Positions 31,265 through 41,987 of a DNA stretch of 64,000 nucleotides are shown in pieces. Position numbers and translations under genes: made by a program. The notes beneath the pieces were generated by a model. That model worked only from the letters and a program-made list of their open reading frames with translations. It did no database searches and was not told the origin of the DNA. Position 1 is the stretch's first letter, and every line of letters starts with the position of its first letter. The stretch is from Blepharisma stoltei (lineage: Eukaryota > Ciliophora > Heterotrichea > Heterotrichida > Blepharismidae), in assembly GCA_914767885.1 (NCBI GenBank), contig CAJZBQ010000024.1:496001-560000 (forward strand). Direction: 5' to 3'.

Positions 31265-31352
31265 TATAGTTCGATAGGATGACTGGAACGGGGGCTTTTT
31301 TGGCTTGCGGCAATCCAAAAAAGCCCCGTTCCAGTCATCCTATCGAACTATA
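31265..31352. repeat. Near-perfect 88-bp palindrome (hairpin)
   Basis: Arms TATAGTTCGATAGGATGACT.. and ..AGTCATCCTATCGAACTATA are complementary over ~39 bp with a single extra G in one arm, around an 11-nt loop (CTTGCGGCAAT). TATA at both ends. Intergenic, 17 bp after a stop codon. Confidence 0.95.
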
Positions 31353-32549
31353 TTTTTAATTTAAAAGATGCATTAAGATTAATTAAAATTACAAAATTCA
31401 AGTGTATTTTTCTTAAGCGGATTACTTAGAAATTTATTGGAATAAAATTTATGTTATACTTGGAATTGATATAATATAATATCTGCTAGTTTCAATCTAT
31501 TTTTATCTATCATTATTATGCTATTGGCATAAGAAAAACTTAGTTGATATTTCTTGACTTCAATTTTGAATATTGAGAAATTATAATCCTAATTTATTAT
31601 TTGCAAAAAAAATTAGAATCCATTTGTTTCACATTATTTAAGATTTTTTGATTTTTTGAAAAAATGAAAATAGCCAACATGTAAAAATGTCAATTTTATC
31701 CCTATATACTGAAATAATAATTATTAATAGTACCCATATCTTTTATTTTTGCAAAAATTCAATGCATACTTATTCATGTCCTGCAAATATCTTAGCTAAT
31801 TTATTGAATTTTAAGCAAGTTTATTCTAAAAAATAGATTTTGCAATTTAAATAGAAGATGCAAATATATTTCATAAATAACTATTGAGCTAAAATAAGCA
31901 TCCCTTATAATAATTCTATATATGAAAAAGTTAAATTCAAAAATAACCTCATATTAAAATTCAAAACAAAAGAATTTAAGATAGAAATATTGTAAGTCTT
32001 CTATTAAAATGCAAAGCAAAAAATTTAAAGATAAAGATATTGAGCTATTTTTATTATGAAGAGTTTTTTTTCTGTATTAAATATTCGAATATCGAAATTG
32101 AAGCTTAAAAATTTAATAAGTGAAATGAAATAATTTTTATTGTAAATAATTTTGATGAAACTTATAAAATGAAAAAATCTTATAAATAAGTTTTTGCTAA
32201 CTAAAATTACTGAACTTTTTATATAAATGCAAAAAAAAATGGAGTAATTCTTCAAACCTTCTTAGTTATGGAAATATTTTATACTTTTTTGTTTTCTAAT
32301 TAAAAAGAATTAATTATATAACCTAATAATTTCTGATTTTTATATAACTATAACATTTATCAATTTATTTGAAATTTCATCTGAAATTGCACCAAAATCT
32401 TTCTTTTGGTTGTTAAAAACTTCAATAGTTTTTATGTGTGATAACTCAGCAAAAAAGTATTTTTAGCCAAAATTATTTGTATAGCATTTACCCTTAATGT
32501 CGATTTAGTCCAAATTTACCAAATTGCATTAAAATAATTAAATTAAAAA
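31353..32549. other. Intergenic, AT-rich
   Basis: No coding frames. TTAGCTAATTTATTGAATTTTAAGCAAG at ~31795 is a distant match to the MITE core, suggesting an old decayed copy. Otherwise nothing recognised. Confidence 0.4.
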
Positions 32550-34266
32550 ATGACCGAAATTCATACATGCAATCCTTACGACCATGAAGGCTGGAAAGCC
32601 TGCAAAGTCTGTGGAGCTTTTCTACCATCAACTAGAGCAAGATCAATTAGAGAAACTTCAGATTTTCCTTCTCTAGGTATTCACCCTCAACAAATAATTA
32701 ACACCTACAGAACATCAAAATTTACACGCAGATACAATCCTTCTGCATCCTATTTAAAGGTAAACATTATATAGTATCGTAATGCTCTAATTGACTGGAT
32801 ATGTCATGTGGGTGAAGCTTTAAACTTTTCAGCCTTAACGATTCACGTAGCTGTTGCCTTATTTGATGCTGCTTTGGCTGCAAAAGATTTTCCAAAAAGC
32901 AGTCTCCAATCATTAAGCTTGGTTTCACTGTTTGTCGCTGCGAAATCTGAGGACTCAGATACCTATCTTCCTCGCTTTCGGAGCTTAATTAAATATAGCA
33001 AACATCCAACTGCTACCCTAACTCCCCCCCCCCCCCTCCGTGAGCGAACAAAAACCATTAGAAAAATCGCATTTTTTGACCAAAAAACCCACCCTCCGTG
33101 AGTGAACAAAAATTTTTTTAATAGAAAAAATTTTAATGGAAAAAAATTTTGATATATAAGTGATAATTAGTATAATGAAATCTAGAGCTAATTCTGTTTA
33201 ATTTTAAACAAATTGCGTTTTAAAACATAAATTTTGCAAATTAAATTAATATTTGCTTCCCAATTTTTGCAAATTAGGATTTTTTTAAATTTCGAAAAAA
33301 ATATTTTTTTATAAAATTTATATATAAATTTTTTAAAAAAAAAAAAATTACCCCCCTCCGTGAGCGAACAAAATTTTTTTGTTCGCTCACGGAGGGGGGG
33401 GGGGGGGGAGTAAGAAGAATGGAGTTAGAATTACTGACTGCTTTAAAGTGGGAATTATCTGCCATAACTCCATATCATTTTGTACAATTTTACATTTCCC
33501 ACGGTATTGTATATACTGGCGATTATATGAGGGGAAAACACTTAAGTGAAAAGAGTGCTAAATATGTTAATAAGTATGCAGATTTTTTTGTTGAAATGTG
33601 CCTCCAAGAATACGAGTGAACTACTAAATCAATCAATTAAGTTATATAGATCTTCTTTAATGTCCTTTATCTCATTTTTGTACTTACTTTTGATTTTCTC
33701 ACCCATTATCGTCTGGGCGAAATGGCAATGACCTGAGTATTCCAACGGCTTCAGACGTTCAGATTTCGACAACTGTCCTTTCACTCTTGAAAAAAGCAGC
33801 TTGGGTTCTTCGGGTACCTTAAAAGCCCTGCATTTATAACCTTTGATTAGTTGGATACTTCCAGAAAATTCCATTTCTATAAAGACAAGAATCCTACTCT
33901 GCACCATTCCTTTCTTAAGTCAAATCATGTCATCAAAGTAGCCTAAAAAAGCAGGATTATCTGTTCGGGATAGCAGAAAATCCTCCTTTAGAAAATTTTG
34001 ATCATGAATGCGAATTAACTCAATATACACCTGAAAATATTGCGTGTGCATGCATAGCTGCTGCAAGAAAAGCTGTTGATATAAGATGCGTTTGGCCTTT
34101 GGAGTTGGAAGAATTAACAGGAAAAAAACTCCAAGAAACTTGCTTTGCTAAAGTATGGGATATCTACCAACAGAGGTTTGTCGGAGGAAAAGGAAGCGAA
34201 CCAAAATCTGCAGAGGTGAAAAGAGAAAATCCAAGATCCTCAATAAAATCTGCAATTGTAATATAA
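32550..34266 (+). CDS. Cyclin-like protein
   Basis: Cyclin with an unusual N-terminal CNPYDHEGWKACKVCG segment that could bind zinc. The cyclin box covers RNALIDWICHVGE, LFDAALAA, SLVSLFVAAKSED, MELELLTALKWELS, FVEMCLQEY and the second-fold ENIACACIAAARKAV. A 15-nt intron lies at 32760-32774. A MITE (33019-33412) and a ~347-bp IES (33611-33959) interrupt it; removals give TATL|RRMELE and LQEY|LFGIAENPP. ATG 32550, TAA 34264-34266. Expected role: CDK partner in cell-cycle control, inferred from the fold. Confidence 0.88.
32760..32774 (+). other. 15-nt spliceosomal intron
   Basis: GTAAACATTATATAG between AAG and TAT in the cyclin gene. Contains an in-frame TAG, so it must be removed. Confidence 0.9.
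33019..33412 (+). mobile_element. Full-length MITE/IES in the cyclin gene
   Basis: Best-preserved copy. TAACTCC with a C12-type tract, two direct copies of CTCCGTGAGYGAACAAAA at the left, core ATAATGAAATCTAGAGCTAATTC, and a right-terminal hairpin of the same motif followed by a G tract and GGAGTAAG. TA-to-TA excision restores the cyclin frame. Confidence 0.92.
33611..33959. mobile_element. IES (~347 bp) carrying an antisense open frame
   Basis: TA-bounded, without obvious terminal inverted repeats. Removal gives CAA GAA TAT CTG (Q-E-Y-L). On the minus strand it holds an open frame of ~100 codons (start near 33931) that, with UGA=Trp, reads beyond the element. Confidence 0.72.
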
Positions 34267-34370
34267 AAATGTATAATTAACACAATAATTATTTTCGAAG
34301 AAACCCATAAATCAAAATCAAAAATAAAAGAATGGATTCTTTTAATTATTTATCTTGCCCATATACATTA

Positions 34371-34860
34371 AAATGGCGTGGTGAACTAACCCACTCTCTT
34401 AACTTCTGTAGCTAATAGCGCAGGAACCTTGAGGAAGGCAGGGTGGTGTTCGGGAATGCGCATTCGGCCAGGCTTTTATTGATTTGGTGAAGTGCATGCC
34501 GGGTTGGCGAGTGCATGTTTTACTCGAAGCCAAGTTTTTTGCCTCAGTGGGATATGGGGACGGGACACGTAATGGGTTTTCCAACAGATTCAATGGCATT
34601 TATCTCGGACAATCGGGACTATTTCCCAGAGTGAAGCTATAGATACGCCCTGGGGTAAGGATTTCATCTTGGCCGAGAGTCAACTAGAAAATTCAATTAT
34701 TTGAATTTTCAAGTTTGGACAACCCTGCTGGCATACGGCACAGCGACGCAACTACTGGGGTGCGAGTGCACCCATCGTCCAGCAGGTGCAACTTTTGTAA
34801 GGTCGTGCACGAACTAGAGAGTAGGCGAGGGAATACTACGAGTGGAGATATCTTGTAAAA
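34371..34860 (-). mobile_element. SINE-like repeat, intergenic
   Basis: Begins TACATTAAAATGGCGTGG, the class terminus; TATCTTG occurs on both flanks (34350 and 34850) as a possible duplication. GC-richer than its surroundings. Located between the cyclin and kinase genes; the remainder of 34861-35311 is AT-rich. Confidence 0.6.
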
Positions 34861-35311
34861 TTGCAGCTAACTTCTCGAGAAGTCTTAATAACTATAACTT
34901 ATTTATATTCCAAATCTTTTAAGAGAGCCATTTTCATATGAGAAAATAAAATGGAAAATATTAGTTGAACAGCATCTAATTAAGAAATATAAAGTATAAT
35001 ATTCATGGCATCAACGCATCTTCTTAATAATTCAACGAAGCAAATATCAGGCGAAGCAGTCTGAAGCATTTAATAATTATTTATATATTATCCTCGTTAT
35101 TTTTTTTTAATTAATTACTTAAATGTGATATTTCAGTTCTTATCACTTATTTCATACCTTAAATAAATGTGATTTAAATATACCCCACATATCATTTTTT
35201 TATCAAGCCACAATCGAAATTGTCCATATCCTTAAAACTAACCAATTAAATACCCTTGATAACCTCCAAATTATGCTGAACAGAAATGAATTTTTTAATC
35301 ACTATTCTAAT

Positions 35312-36385
35312 ATGGGCAACTGTAACCTCAGAATTGACACCTACGATCCTACTGTCTCTCTAAATCGTCAAAATTTCACATTTCATTATCCCATAGGCAA
35401 AGGAGGCTTCGGCAAAGTGTGACGAGTGACTCTAAAGAAAAACAAACAGATATATGCAATGAAAGAAATGTTAAAAGCAAGAATTATTGCAAGGCGATCT
35501 GTTCAATCAGTAATGAACGAAAGGAGGCTCCTAGCAATTTTGAAACATCCTTTTATTGTGAATATGCAATTTGCGTTCCAAGATCACGAAAATTTGTATT
35601 TAGCGATGGATTTAATGCCAGGAGGAGATCTAAGGTATCATTTGTCCAAAGTGAAACGATTTCCAGAGGAACAAACAAAATTTTTTGTAACGTGCTTGGT
35701 GATTGGATTGGAGTATTTACACAAAAATAATATAATTCATAGAGATATAAAGCCAGAAAACCTTGTTTTGGATAGCAAAGGATATGTACATATCACAGAT
35801 TTTGGAATTGCGAGAATTTGGCAGGCTGAAAATTCAAATGAAACTTCAGGAACACCGGGTTATATGGCTCCTGAAGTCTTATGTAGGCAAAATCATAGTT
35901 TTCCAGTTGACTATTTTGCCTTGGGCGTTATTGTTTTTGAATTCATGACTGGAAAAAGACCTTATCTTGGAAAAGACAGAAAAGAGATAAGGGATGCAAT
36001 AATAGCAAAGCAGGTTCAGCTGAAGCAAAATGATGTGCCTAGTGGGTGGAGCGCAGAAGCTGTGGATTTTGTAAATAAATTAATTCAAAGGAAGCCTCAA
36101 AATAGATTAGGGACACAAGGAATTGAAGAAATCAAAGATCATCCATGATTGAGGGACGTTGAATGAGAAAGGGCTTTCAACAAGCAGCTTATTCCTACTT
36201 TCCGACCGCCGAATTCAGATAATTTCGATGCAAGGCAAGTCATGAATGAATGAAAAGATGAAGCATCCATGGCTCAAAAAGACCACTGCGAACAAAACTT
36301 ATTTATAGGATACTTTTTTGATCATAATCTCCCAACTGACCATAATAACTCTATGAGGAATCCAAAAATTGAAATTAAAGCTTAA
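35312..36385 (+). CDS. STK32/YANK-like AGC protein kinase
   Basis: Ser/Thr kinase. MGNCNLR start suggests myristoylation as in YANK kinases. GKGGFGKVW (W=UGA), YAMKEM, ERRLLAILKHPFIV, DLMPGGDLRYHL, HRDIKPEN, DFG, GTPGYMAPE, DYFALG and LIQRKPQNRLG are all present. The C-terminal WLRDVEW..KQLIPTFRPP matches the YANK-type tail. Several UGA=Trp codons fall in 3' positions where family members have Trp. No insertion elements. The frame is open upstream with a possible earlier ATG at 35273; 35312 was chosen because of the MGNC myristoylation signal. TAA 36383-36385. Confidence 0.88.
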
Positions 36386-37032
36386 TTTTTGCCGTAAAAC
36401 ATAAATAAATTGTTATATAATTTATGTAGGAGAGTAGCATCACTGAAATAGATTTTTAATTGTGTATATATGATCCAAACAGTGGCAATAGGCTAAATAA
36501 ATAGTTGAATGAGAAGCAATATTGCTGTGACTCAAAGGTGCATTGTTCATGCTTAGTTTAGCCAAAATAATAAATTGGTGTCTTAAGCTAAAAATTAATT
36601 GAATTTAGAAGATTATAATAAAAATGTTGGTCTCTTTTCTAACAAATAAGCTTATGCCACTTATGAGAATGGGTTTAACACCTATTTCAGCTATGCCTCT
36701 TATTCCCCCCATCTAGAGGAAATTTTTAGAAAAATATTTTATATTATTTTGGTTATTTATTTTTTAAAATTGCAGATTTATATGTCTTGAAAAATTATAA
36801 TCTGATAAAATAAAACAATAATTTAAAGATAATATCAAAAATTTAATTAAAACGCATTAAAAATTTAAATTTATTAGGACTTTAAAAGAATTTAAATTGA
36901 AATAGTAGGAAAATAGAATAGCAATATATTATTGAAAATACTTGAAGATTATACGCCATTGAAATTAAAGATAAAATGATTTTTAATTATTTTTATTATA
37001 GCTAATTTTGTATGTTGTTAAAAGACATCTAA
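36386..37032. other. Intergenic, nothing recognised
   Basis: AT-rich, no substantial frame in either strand, no repeat of the families seen elsewhere. Confidence 0.45.
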
Positions 37033-37603
37033 GGAAATAATCTTGGAGGCGAAAATGACAGTTTTGTTTCTTATAAATGGGATAAATAAAATGGCATACG
37101 GTTCGAGAGAAATTAGCTTTGCTAGTTTTCTCTCCTTCATGGTAATCTTATTTATAAGGTTTGGTTTTACAAGAGTACTTCTGAACAGCAGCAGTTTAAT
37201 TTAATCACACATAGGGCTGCTCAGAGTATTCAAGAAGCTTGAGGTTTTCCGCTCAACACCCTGAGGAGGGTGACTCTCAGGCAGAAGTCACGCAGGAGTT
37301 GATCGACAGCAGTGCATCAGGTGAGAAGTGTGGCTCGATGGAAGAGCAGACACGAAGGAATGCTTGCCCATATGGCGCGCCATTTTAAGCGGCAGAATGG
37401 CCTGTGATATTACCATCCGGGTTTAATCCCTTTATTGGAGTGGGTATCAGACACCTTAAATGCCTAATCTAATATTAATAGCTTGTTATAAATGGAGGAA
37501 AGTTAGCACATATGAGAGATGGAGGTATAAAATGAAGAAGCACAGAAGAGAAAAGCGAAGGCTAAAGATGAAAAGGCTAAAAGACAAACTTAAAATTAAG
37601 TAA
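37033..37603 (+). CDS. Possible mitochondrial ribosomal mS38 (AURKAIP1/COX24-like) protein, start unresolved
   Basis: The 3' part reads YERWRYKMKKHRREKRRLKM.. to TAA 37601-37603, a very basic segment that matches the KMKKH-type motif of the mS38/AURKAIP1 C-terminal domain. A SINE-like insert (37081-37485) with TTATAAATGG direct repeats lies 5' of it; removal continues the frame upstream to a TAA at 37030. No in-frame ATG was found after that stop, so the true 5' end, perhaps across an intron or IES, is unknown. Family assignment rests on a short motif. Confidence 0.42.
37081..37485 (-). mobile_element. SINE-like insertion, TTATAAATGG direct repeats
   Basis: A ~405-bp insert between TTATAAATGG at 37071-37080 and 37486-37495. 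Starts GATAAATAAAATGGCATACGG (class terminus) and contains an internal GCGCGCCATTTTA. Confidence 0.78.
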
Positions 37604-37979
37604 GGATAAATCAATAAAACTTAGACTAAAAATCTCTTTACTTTAATTTTTCTAATATATTAAGCTTCATCTGAAGAAGATATTAATGAAATAATCAGAA
37701 GAATTTTCTTTCGAATATTTTCTTCAATTAGGATGCATTTTGACAGAATAATTGCTTAGTTATTTATTTTTATCACTACACAAATTATTTATGCTTACTT
37801 GTTCTATTTCTTATTGTCTTTAACTTGCAAACTGCTTTAAATTGTGATAATTCTTTGCTCTATATGCAAACGTTAATTTGTCTTATCAAACAAAAGCAAG
37901 AAATAATTAGTGCAAACACTATATTAACTCTCAATAAAAATCATACATTTTATCTTCTCTATATAGTAAAAAATAAAGA

Positions 37980-39215
37980 ATGTCATTAAGCTATTACGAC
38001 CAGCACTTATTTTGGCAGCAAAGAGTAGTTAAAGAAATCAGCGCAGCCTCGAAATTTTACGAGTAATTGTAACTTAACCCTCCTCCGTGAGATAACAAAA
38101 AATTTTGTTCGCTCACGGAGGGGGTTAAATTTTTTTTTCGAAACTTAAAAAAATCCCAATTCGCAAAAATTGAGGGCAATAATTTATTTAATTTGTAAAA
38201 TTTATGTTTTAAAATGCAAGCTGTTTTAAATTAAATTGAATTAGCTTGAAATTTCATTATAATAATTATCACTTATATATCAAAAGTATTTTTTCATAAA
38301 AAATTTTTGTTCTCTCATGGAGTGTCGGTTTTTTGGCAAAAATAGCGACTTTTCTAATGGTTTTGTTCGGAAGTTAGAAACAATGATGTTTATAAACTGA
38401 AATCGATATCAACGAACTCATTCCAGAAAAAAACGCACCACTCAAGGCCTTCTCATATGAGATCTTCTGTCCAAGCTCATCCTTACCAATCCGACCCGAT
38501 TCCTTATCTCTATTCTAACGATTATCGCACCACAAACGTTTATGCAGAAGTTCGTGGAAAATATGCAAGACCACCACCTCCTCTCGCCAAGCCTCCTGAA
38601 GCAATTCAATCAACACTATTTACGCCTAACGAAATTAAATTAATTTCCAGACCCTCAACTTCAGGAAATTATCGGCCTAAGCGATCTAAAACTCCAACTG
38701 TTTCTTTAAGCCACTCTCACATAGAACCTAAGCCAATTGATATAAAATCAGCTAAAAATTACGAATCAATCGAAAACCTCACCCATAAAAAAGTGGTACC
38801 TTTTGAAAATGATGGAAAAGCATATAAAATTCGTTCAGGAAGAAGCTCTTTGACAAGAACAAGATCAAGCAATAGAAGCATAAGCCAAAAATCCGGAGAA
38901 GAGCAAATCATTATCATGACTGAGCCTTGCGAAAACATTGAAGAAAAAGAAGACAAGAAAGAAGAGGAAGCCGAGAAAAGCAAAGAAGAGGAGAAAAAGA
39001 GCGAAGAAGAAAAGATTGGTGAAGGAATTAAAAATGAAGAAAATGTGAAAAATGACGAAAAAGATAATATTTCAAACGCTTCTTGGATCACAACAAGTTC
39101 TCATAAGAGATACATCGAAGAATTGGAAGAAATGCTAAAGGCTGAAAAAATAAAGAGGATCCATGCTGAAGAAGAGCTGAAACGTTTGGCCAAATCTCAG
39201 CAGGCGAAAAGTTAG
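37980..39215 (+). CDS. Hypothetical protein with Glu/Lys-rich coiled-coil C-terminus
   Basis: ATG 37980 begins MSLSYYDQHLFWQQRVVKE; exon 1 ends at TAC GA (38062). A 15-nt intron that itself contains a MITE follows (38063-38377), then GAA AAC AAT. Middle: proline-rich (PPPPLAKPP), Ser/Arg-rich. C-terminal ~100 residues are Glu/Lys-rich, finishing in a coiled coil (YIEELEEMLKAEKIKRIHAEEELKRL). No known domain; likely structural. TAG stop at 39213-39215. Next gene starts 46 bp later. Confidence 0.75.
38063..38377 (+). other. 15-nt intron interrupted by a MITE
   Basis: After removal of 38075-38376 the intron reads GTAATTGTAACTTAG, a standard 15-nt intron, and the exons join in frame (FYE|NND). 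In germline DNA the two splice sites are ~300 nt apart. Confidence 0.85.
38075..38376 (-). mobile_element. MITE/IES inside an intron
   Basis: TTAACCCTCCTCCGTGAG left end, GTTCGGAAGTTAG right end, core in reverse. TA-bounded at 38075-38076 and 38375-38376. Confidence 0.86.
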
Positions 39216-39261
39216 ATTAATTAATCTTTATTATGCAAATTTTTAATCGCATACAATAAAA

Positions 39262-40026
39262 ATGCTGAAAAGTCCTTATGATACCGATTGCATAACTTGG
39301 AGTCCTCAAGGTCGCTTATATCAAGTAGAATATGCAATGGAAGCAATTAAGCAAGGATCCCTCTGTGTTGGTTTAAAATCTAACCAGTTTGCAATTCTTG
39401 CAACCTTGAATAGAGCACCCTCAAAGCTAGCAGAATATCAGCAAAAGGTTTACATGATAGACGATCATATTGGACTCTGCTTTTCAGGACTCACTGCTGA
39501 CGGAAGACTTATTTGCAAATTCTTAAGAACTGAAGCATTAAACTACAAATATACTTATGGAACCAATTGCAATCCTGGAAGACTTGTCAATAGACTCTCT
39601 GAAAAGGCTCAAATCAAGACTCAGAGATCGAGTAAGAGGCCTTATGGAGCTGGCTGCTTAATTGCTGGGTTTGATGTAAATAATATATAGGAGCATGGCC
39701 CTCATATCTACGAAACTAATCCTGATGCGAATTTTTATGAATATTATGCTTTTGCTATTGGATCTAGAAACCAGTCTGCTAAGACATATTTGGAAAAGAA
39801 CTTCGAAACATTTCCAGAAGGTAAATTTAATTTAGCATCCCGTGATGAGCTAGTCAAGCATGCTATAAAAGCAGTCAAGGTATCTGCACAAGGAGATGTT
39901 GAGCTGAATGGTAAAAGTGTAAGTGTCGCGATTGTGGGACAAGGTCAGCAGTTTGCTTTTATTGACGAGAATGAAGTAGAAAGAGTTCTTGAGTCACTAA
40001 ATCAAGAAATGGAGGTAGAAGTTTAA
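39262..40026 (+). CDS. PSMA1: 20S proteasome subunit alpha1
   Basis: Alpha-type proteasome core subunit. N-terminal YDTDCITWSPQGRLYQVEYAMEAIKQG (H0 helix and signature), GLTADGRLI, KTQRSSKRPYGAGCLIAG, and the alpha1-specific HGPHIYETNPDANFYEYYAFAIGSRNQSAKTYLE. A 15-nt intron lies at 39676-39690. ~250 residues, the usual length. Convergent with the MFS gene (44 bp between stops). TAA 40024-40026. Confidence 0.95.
39676..39690 (+). other. 15-nt intron in the proteasome gene
   Basis: GTAAATAATATATAG between GAT and GAG; removal joins AGFD|EHGPH as in other alpha1 subunits. Confidence 0.93.
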
Positions 40027-40070
40027 CTTTAACAGATCATTCAATAAGGATTTAGTCTTAATTATCTCAG

Positions 40071-41429
40071 TTACTTGACTTCGTTTTCTTCATCTACTAT
40101 GTATGGGTCTAGTTCATTTAATGGCTGCTCGATCCATGATCTAAATATCCACATCGTTAACGGCGCAATTAAAGCAACTGCTGCAATTATCAGTCACATA
40201 TATTGGCAGTCTCTTTCTCCATCTTCTGGACAGAACTCTTCCAATAAAAATCCTGACATAAGTCCACTTATAGTCATAGCCAGGTAATATTTTGCGGATA
40301 AAATACCAATATAGACACCTACTTCTCCATGGGGAGCGAAATGAAAGGCATAGTCCATCATTCTTGGAACAATCAGTGATTCAGCTAGAGCAACACCAAT
40401 CGCAAAAGCTGAGCAAGTTACATATGTAGAGCCAAATAAAAAGAATAAGGGCGATATTCCAGAAACGAGAGCTCCTATTGTTACAACTGAATATGAATTA
40501 TAATAATAGCTTAATGGGATAAAGCATATTGTGAAAACTACAACAGCTACTAAATTGAACGCTAAGACTATCCCATAATTAGCATTTTCTCCTATTTCTC
40601 TTTCCATATATGTAGGCAATGTTGCATCCAAATGCCTAAAAGATGTTTTTTCTAGTGTCAAGAGGAAAGATAAAACGAAAAATCGTCAAAATCTCTTGGT
40701 TTTCACTGCCTCTCTAAATGACTGTAAATAACTTTTGTCTGGAAGTCCTACTTCATTGTGAACTTCACTGTAATTATTCAAATAAAAGCCTCCAATAATG
40801 GTCATAAGGGCGAAAAATGAGCCAACCAAAAAGCCAACTCGATATTCCCAGTAATTATCCCCAGCAAGTGCAGATGAAAAATTTACAATAATACCTGATA
40901 AAGGACTTGTGCCAATAATAAAAATAACAGCCAACGCAATAGCCACATTTCCAGTATCTTTTGTTGTATAATCTTTTATCGAAGTTTTGCTCGATGCAAT
41001 CCCTAATGCAATCCCAATTGAAATCGCTGTATATAGTGTAGTGATAAAAATTCCAGCATTTTCTATAAAAGTAATCAAAATTGCCCCACATATAAGTAAT
41101 AGGCCTGATTGCATCAAGGCAATCTCATGTCCAGCCACATCAACATAAGTTCCTAATAAAAGTAAATATAAAGCTATGCACAAGCCAAAAATTGCATAAT
41201 AAGTCCCTGTCATTGAATCGGAATAATCCAAATCCTCTGAAAGAAATAGTCTGATAGAATAAAAAAGTGTATATGACGATAAAGATGTAAGGAATATATT
41301 TATCAAAACTACATAAATTTTCGAGTCACTTTCAAAAAACTTGTAAAATAAAGACTTGAGTGTTCGAAATTGAACAGAAATAGGAGGCTTGATTAGAGGG
41401 TCTTCTTCGGATACTTCTTGGGATGACAT
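40071..41429 (-). CDS. Major facilitator superfamily-like membrane transporter
   Basis: About 450 residues and ~12 hydrophobic segments with a central cytosolic loop (LPDKSYLQSFREAVKTKRF). N-terminal EEDPLI acidic-dileucine-type sequence could direct lysosomal/vacuolar sorting. UGA=Trp after KTKRF and after CQYM. No substrate-specific motif recognised; could be a folate, sugar or lysosomal transporter type. ATG 41429, TAA at 40071-40073. No insertions. Confidence 0.75.
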
Positions 41430-41598
41430 CTAAATTTTATCATGGTGGAATGCGTTTTTTCAATATAAAGCTAAAAAATAAGAGATTCTATTAAGTTTAG
41501 GTAAAAAGAATTAATTAAATTTTTTGAGTAATGAAAGAAAAGGCTATTGATTCGAGATATGCCGGGTGTTATTATAAAAAAATGACTGAAAATAAAAA

Positions 41599-41680
41599 CG
41601 ACACCTATGAGATTTGAACTCATGCGGGGAGACCCCATTAGCTTAGCAGGCTAACGCCTTAACCACTCGGCCAAAGTGTC
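41599..41680 (-). tRNA. tRNA-Ser(GCU)
   Basis: Acceptor GACACTT pairs with AGGTGTC. D-arm GGCCGAGTGGTTAAGGC, anticodon stem TTAGC/GCTAA with loop CTGCTAA (anticodon GCU, reading AGC/AGU), long variable arm GGGGTCTCCCC, T-loop GTTCAAATC. Discriminator G. 82 nt with no intron. About 560 bp of intergenic DNA surround it; nothing else was seen there. Confidence 0.96.
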
Positions 41681-41987
41681 ATCTGGGTTTTAGATCTTAT
41701 TATTTGTATTTATTTCGAATAAAAATATTAGAGCATGGCTATTCCTTCTTTAAAAATTCTCAAATAGTCAACGAGTAATTTTTCAAGTATTATGTGAAGA
41801 TTACTTAATTTTCGCTACATTCCTTTATATTAATTGATTTAATGTCCTTCTTGTTTTATAATTAAATTATAAATAACTCTTTTTAAAATATACGTAAGAT
41901 ACTAATAAAAATATATTTTATGCTTAAAAATTCTTAGATTTCATTATTAATTATCATATTAATAATGTATAACAATAAAGTAAAACT
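41681..41987. other. Intergenic, nothing recognised
   Basis: AT-rich sequence upstream of the tRNA and downstream of a hypothetical gene. No repeat or frame recognised. Confidence 0.5.

Noticed and set aside
33030-33045. Long C and G runs in the cyclin MITE as a functional G-quadruplex
   Set aside because: Runs this long are also prone to sequencing or assembly length errors, and other copies of the family have shorter runs.
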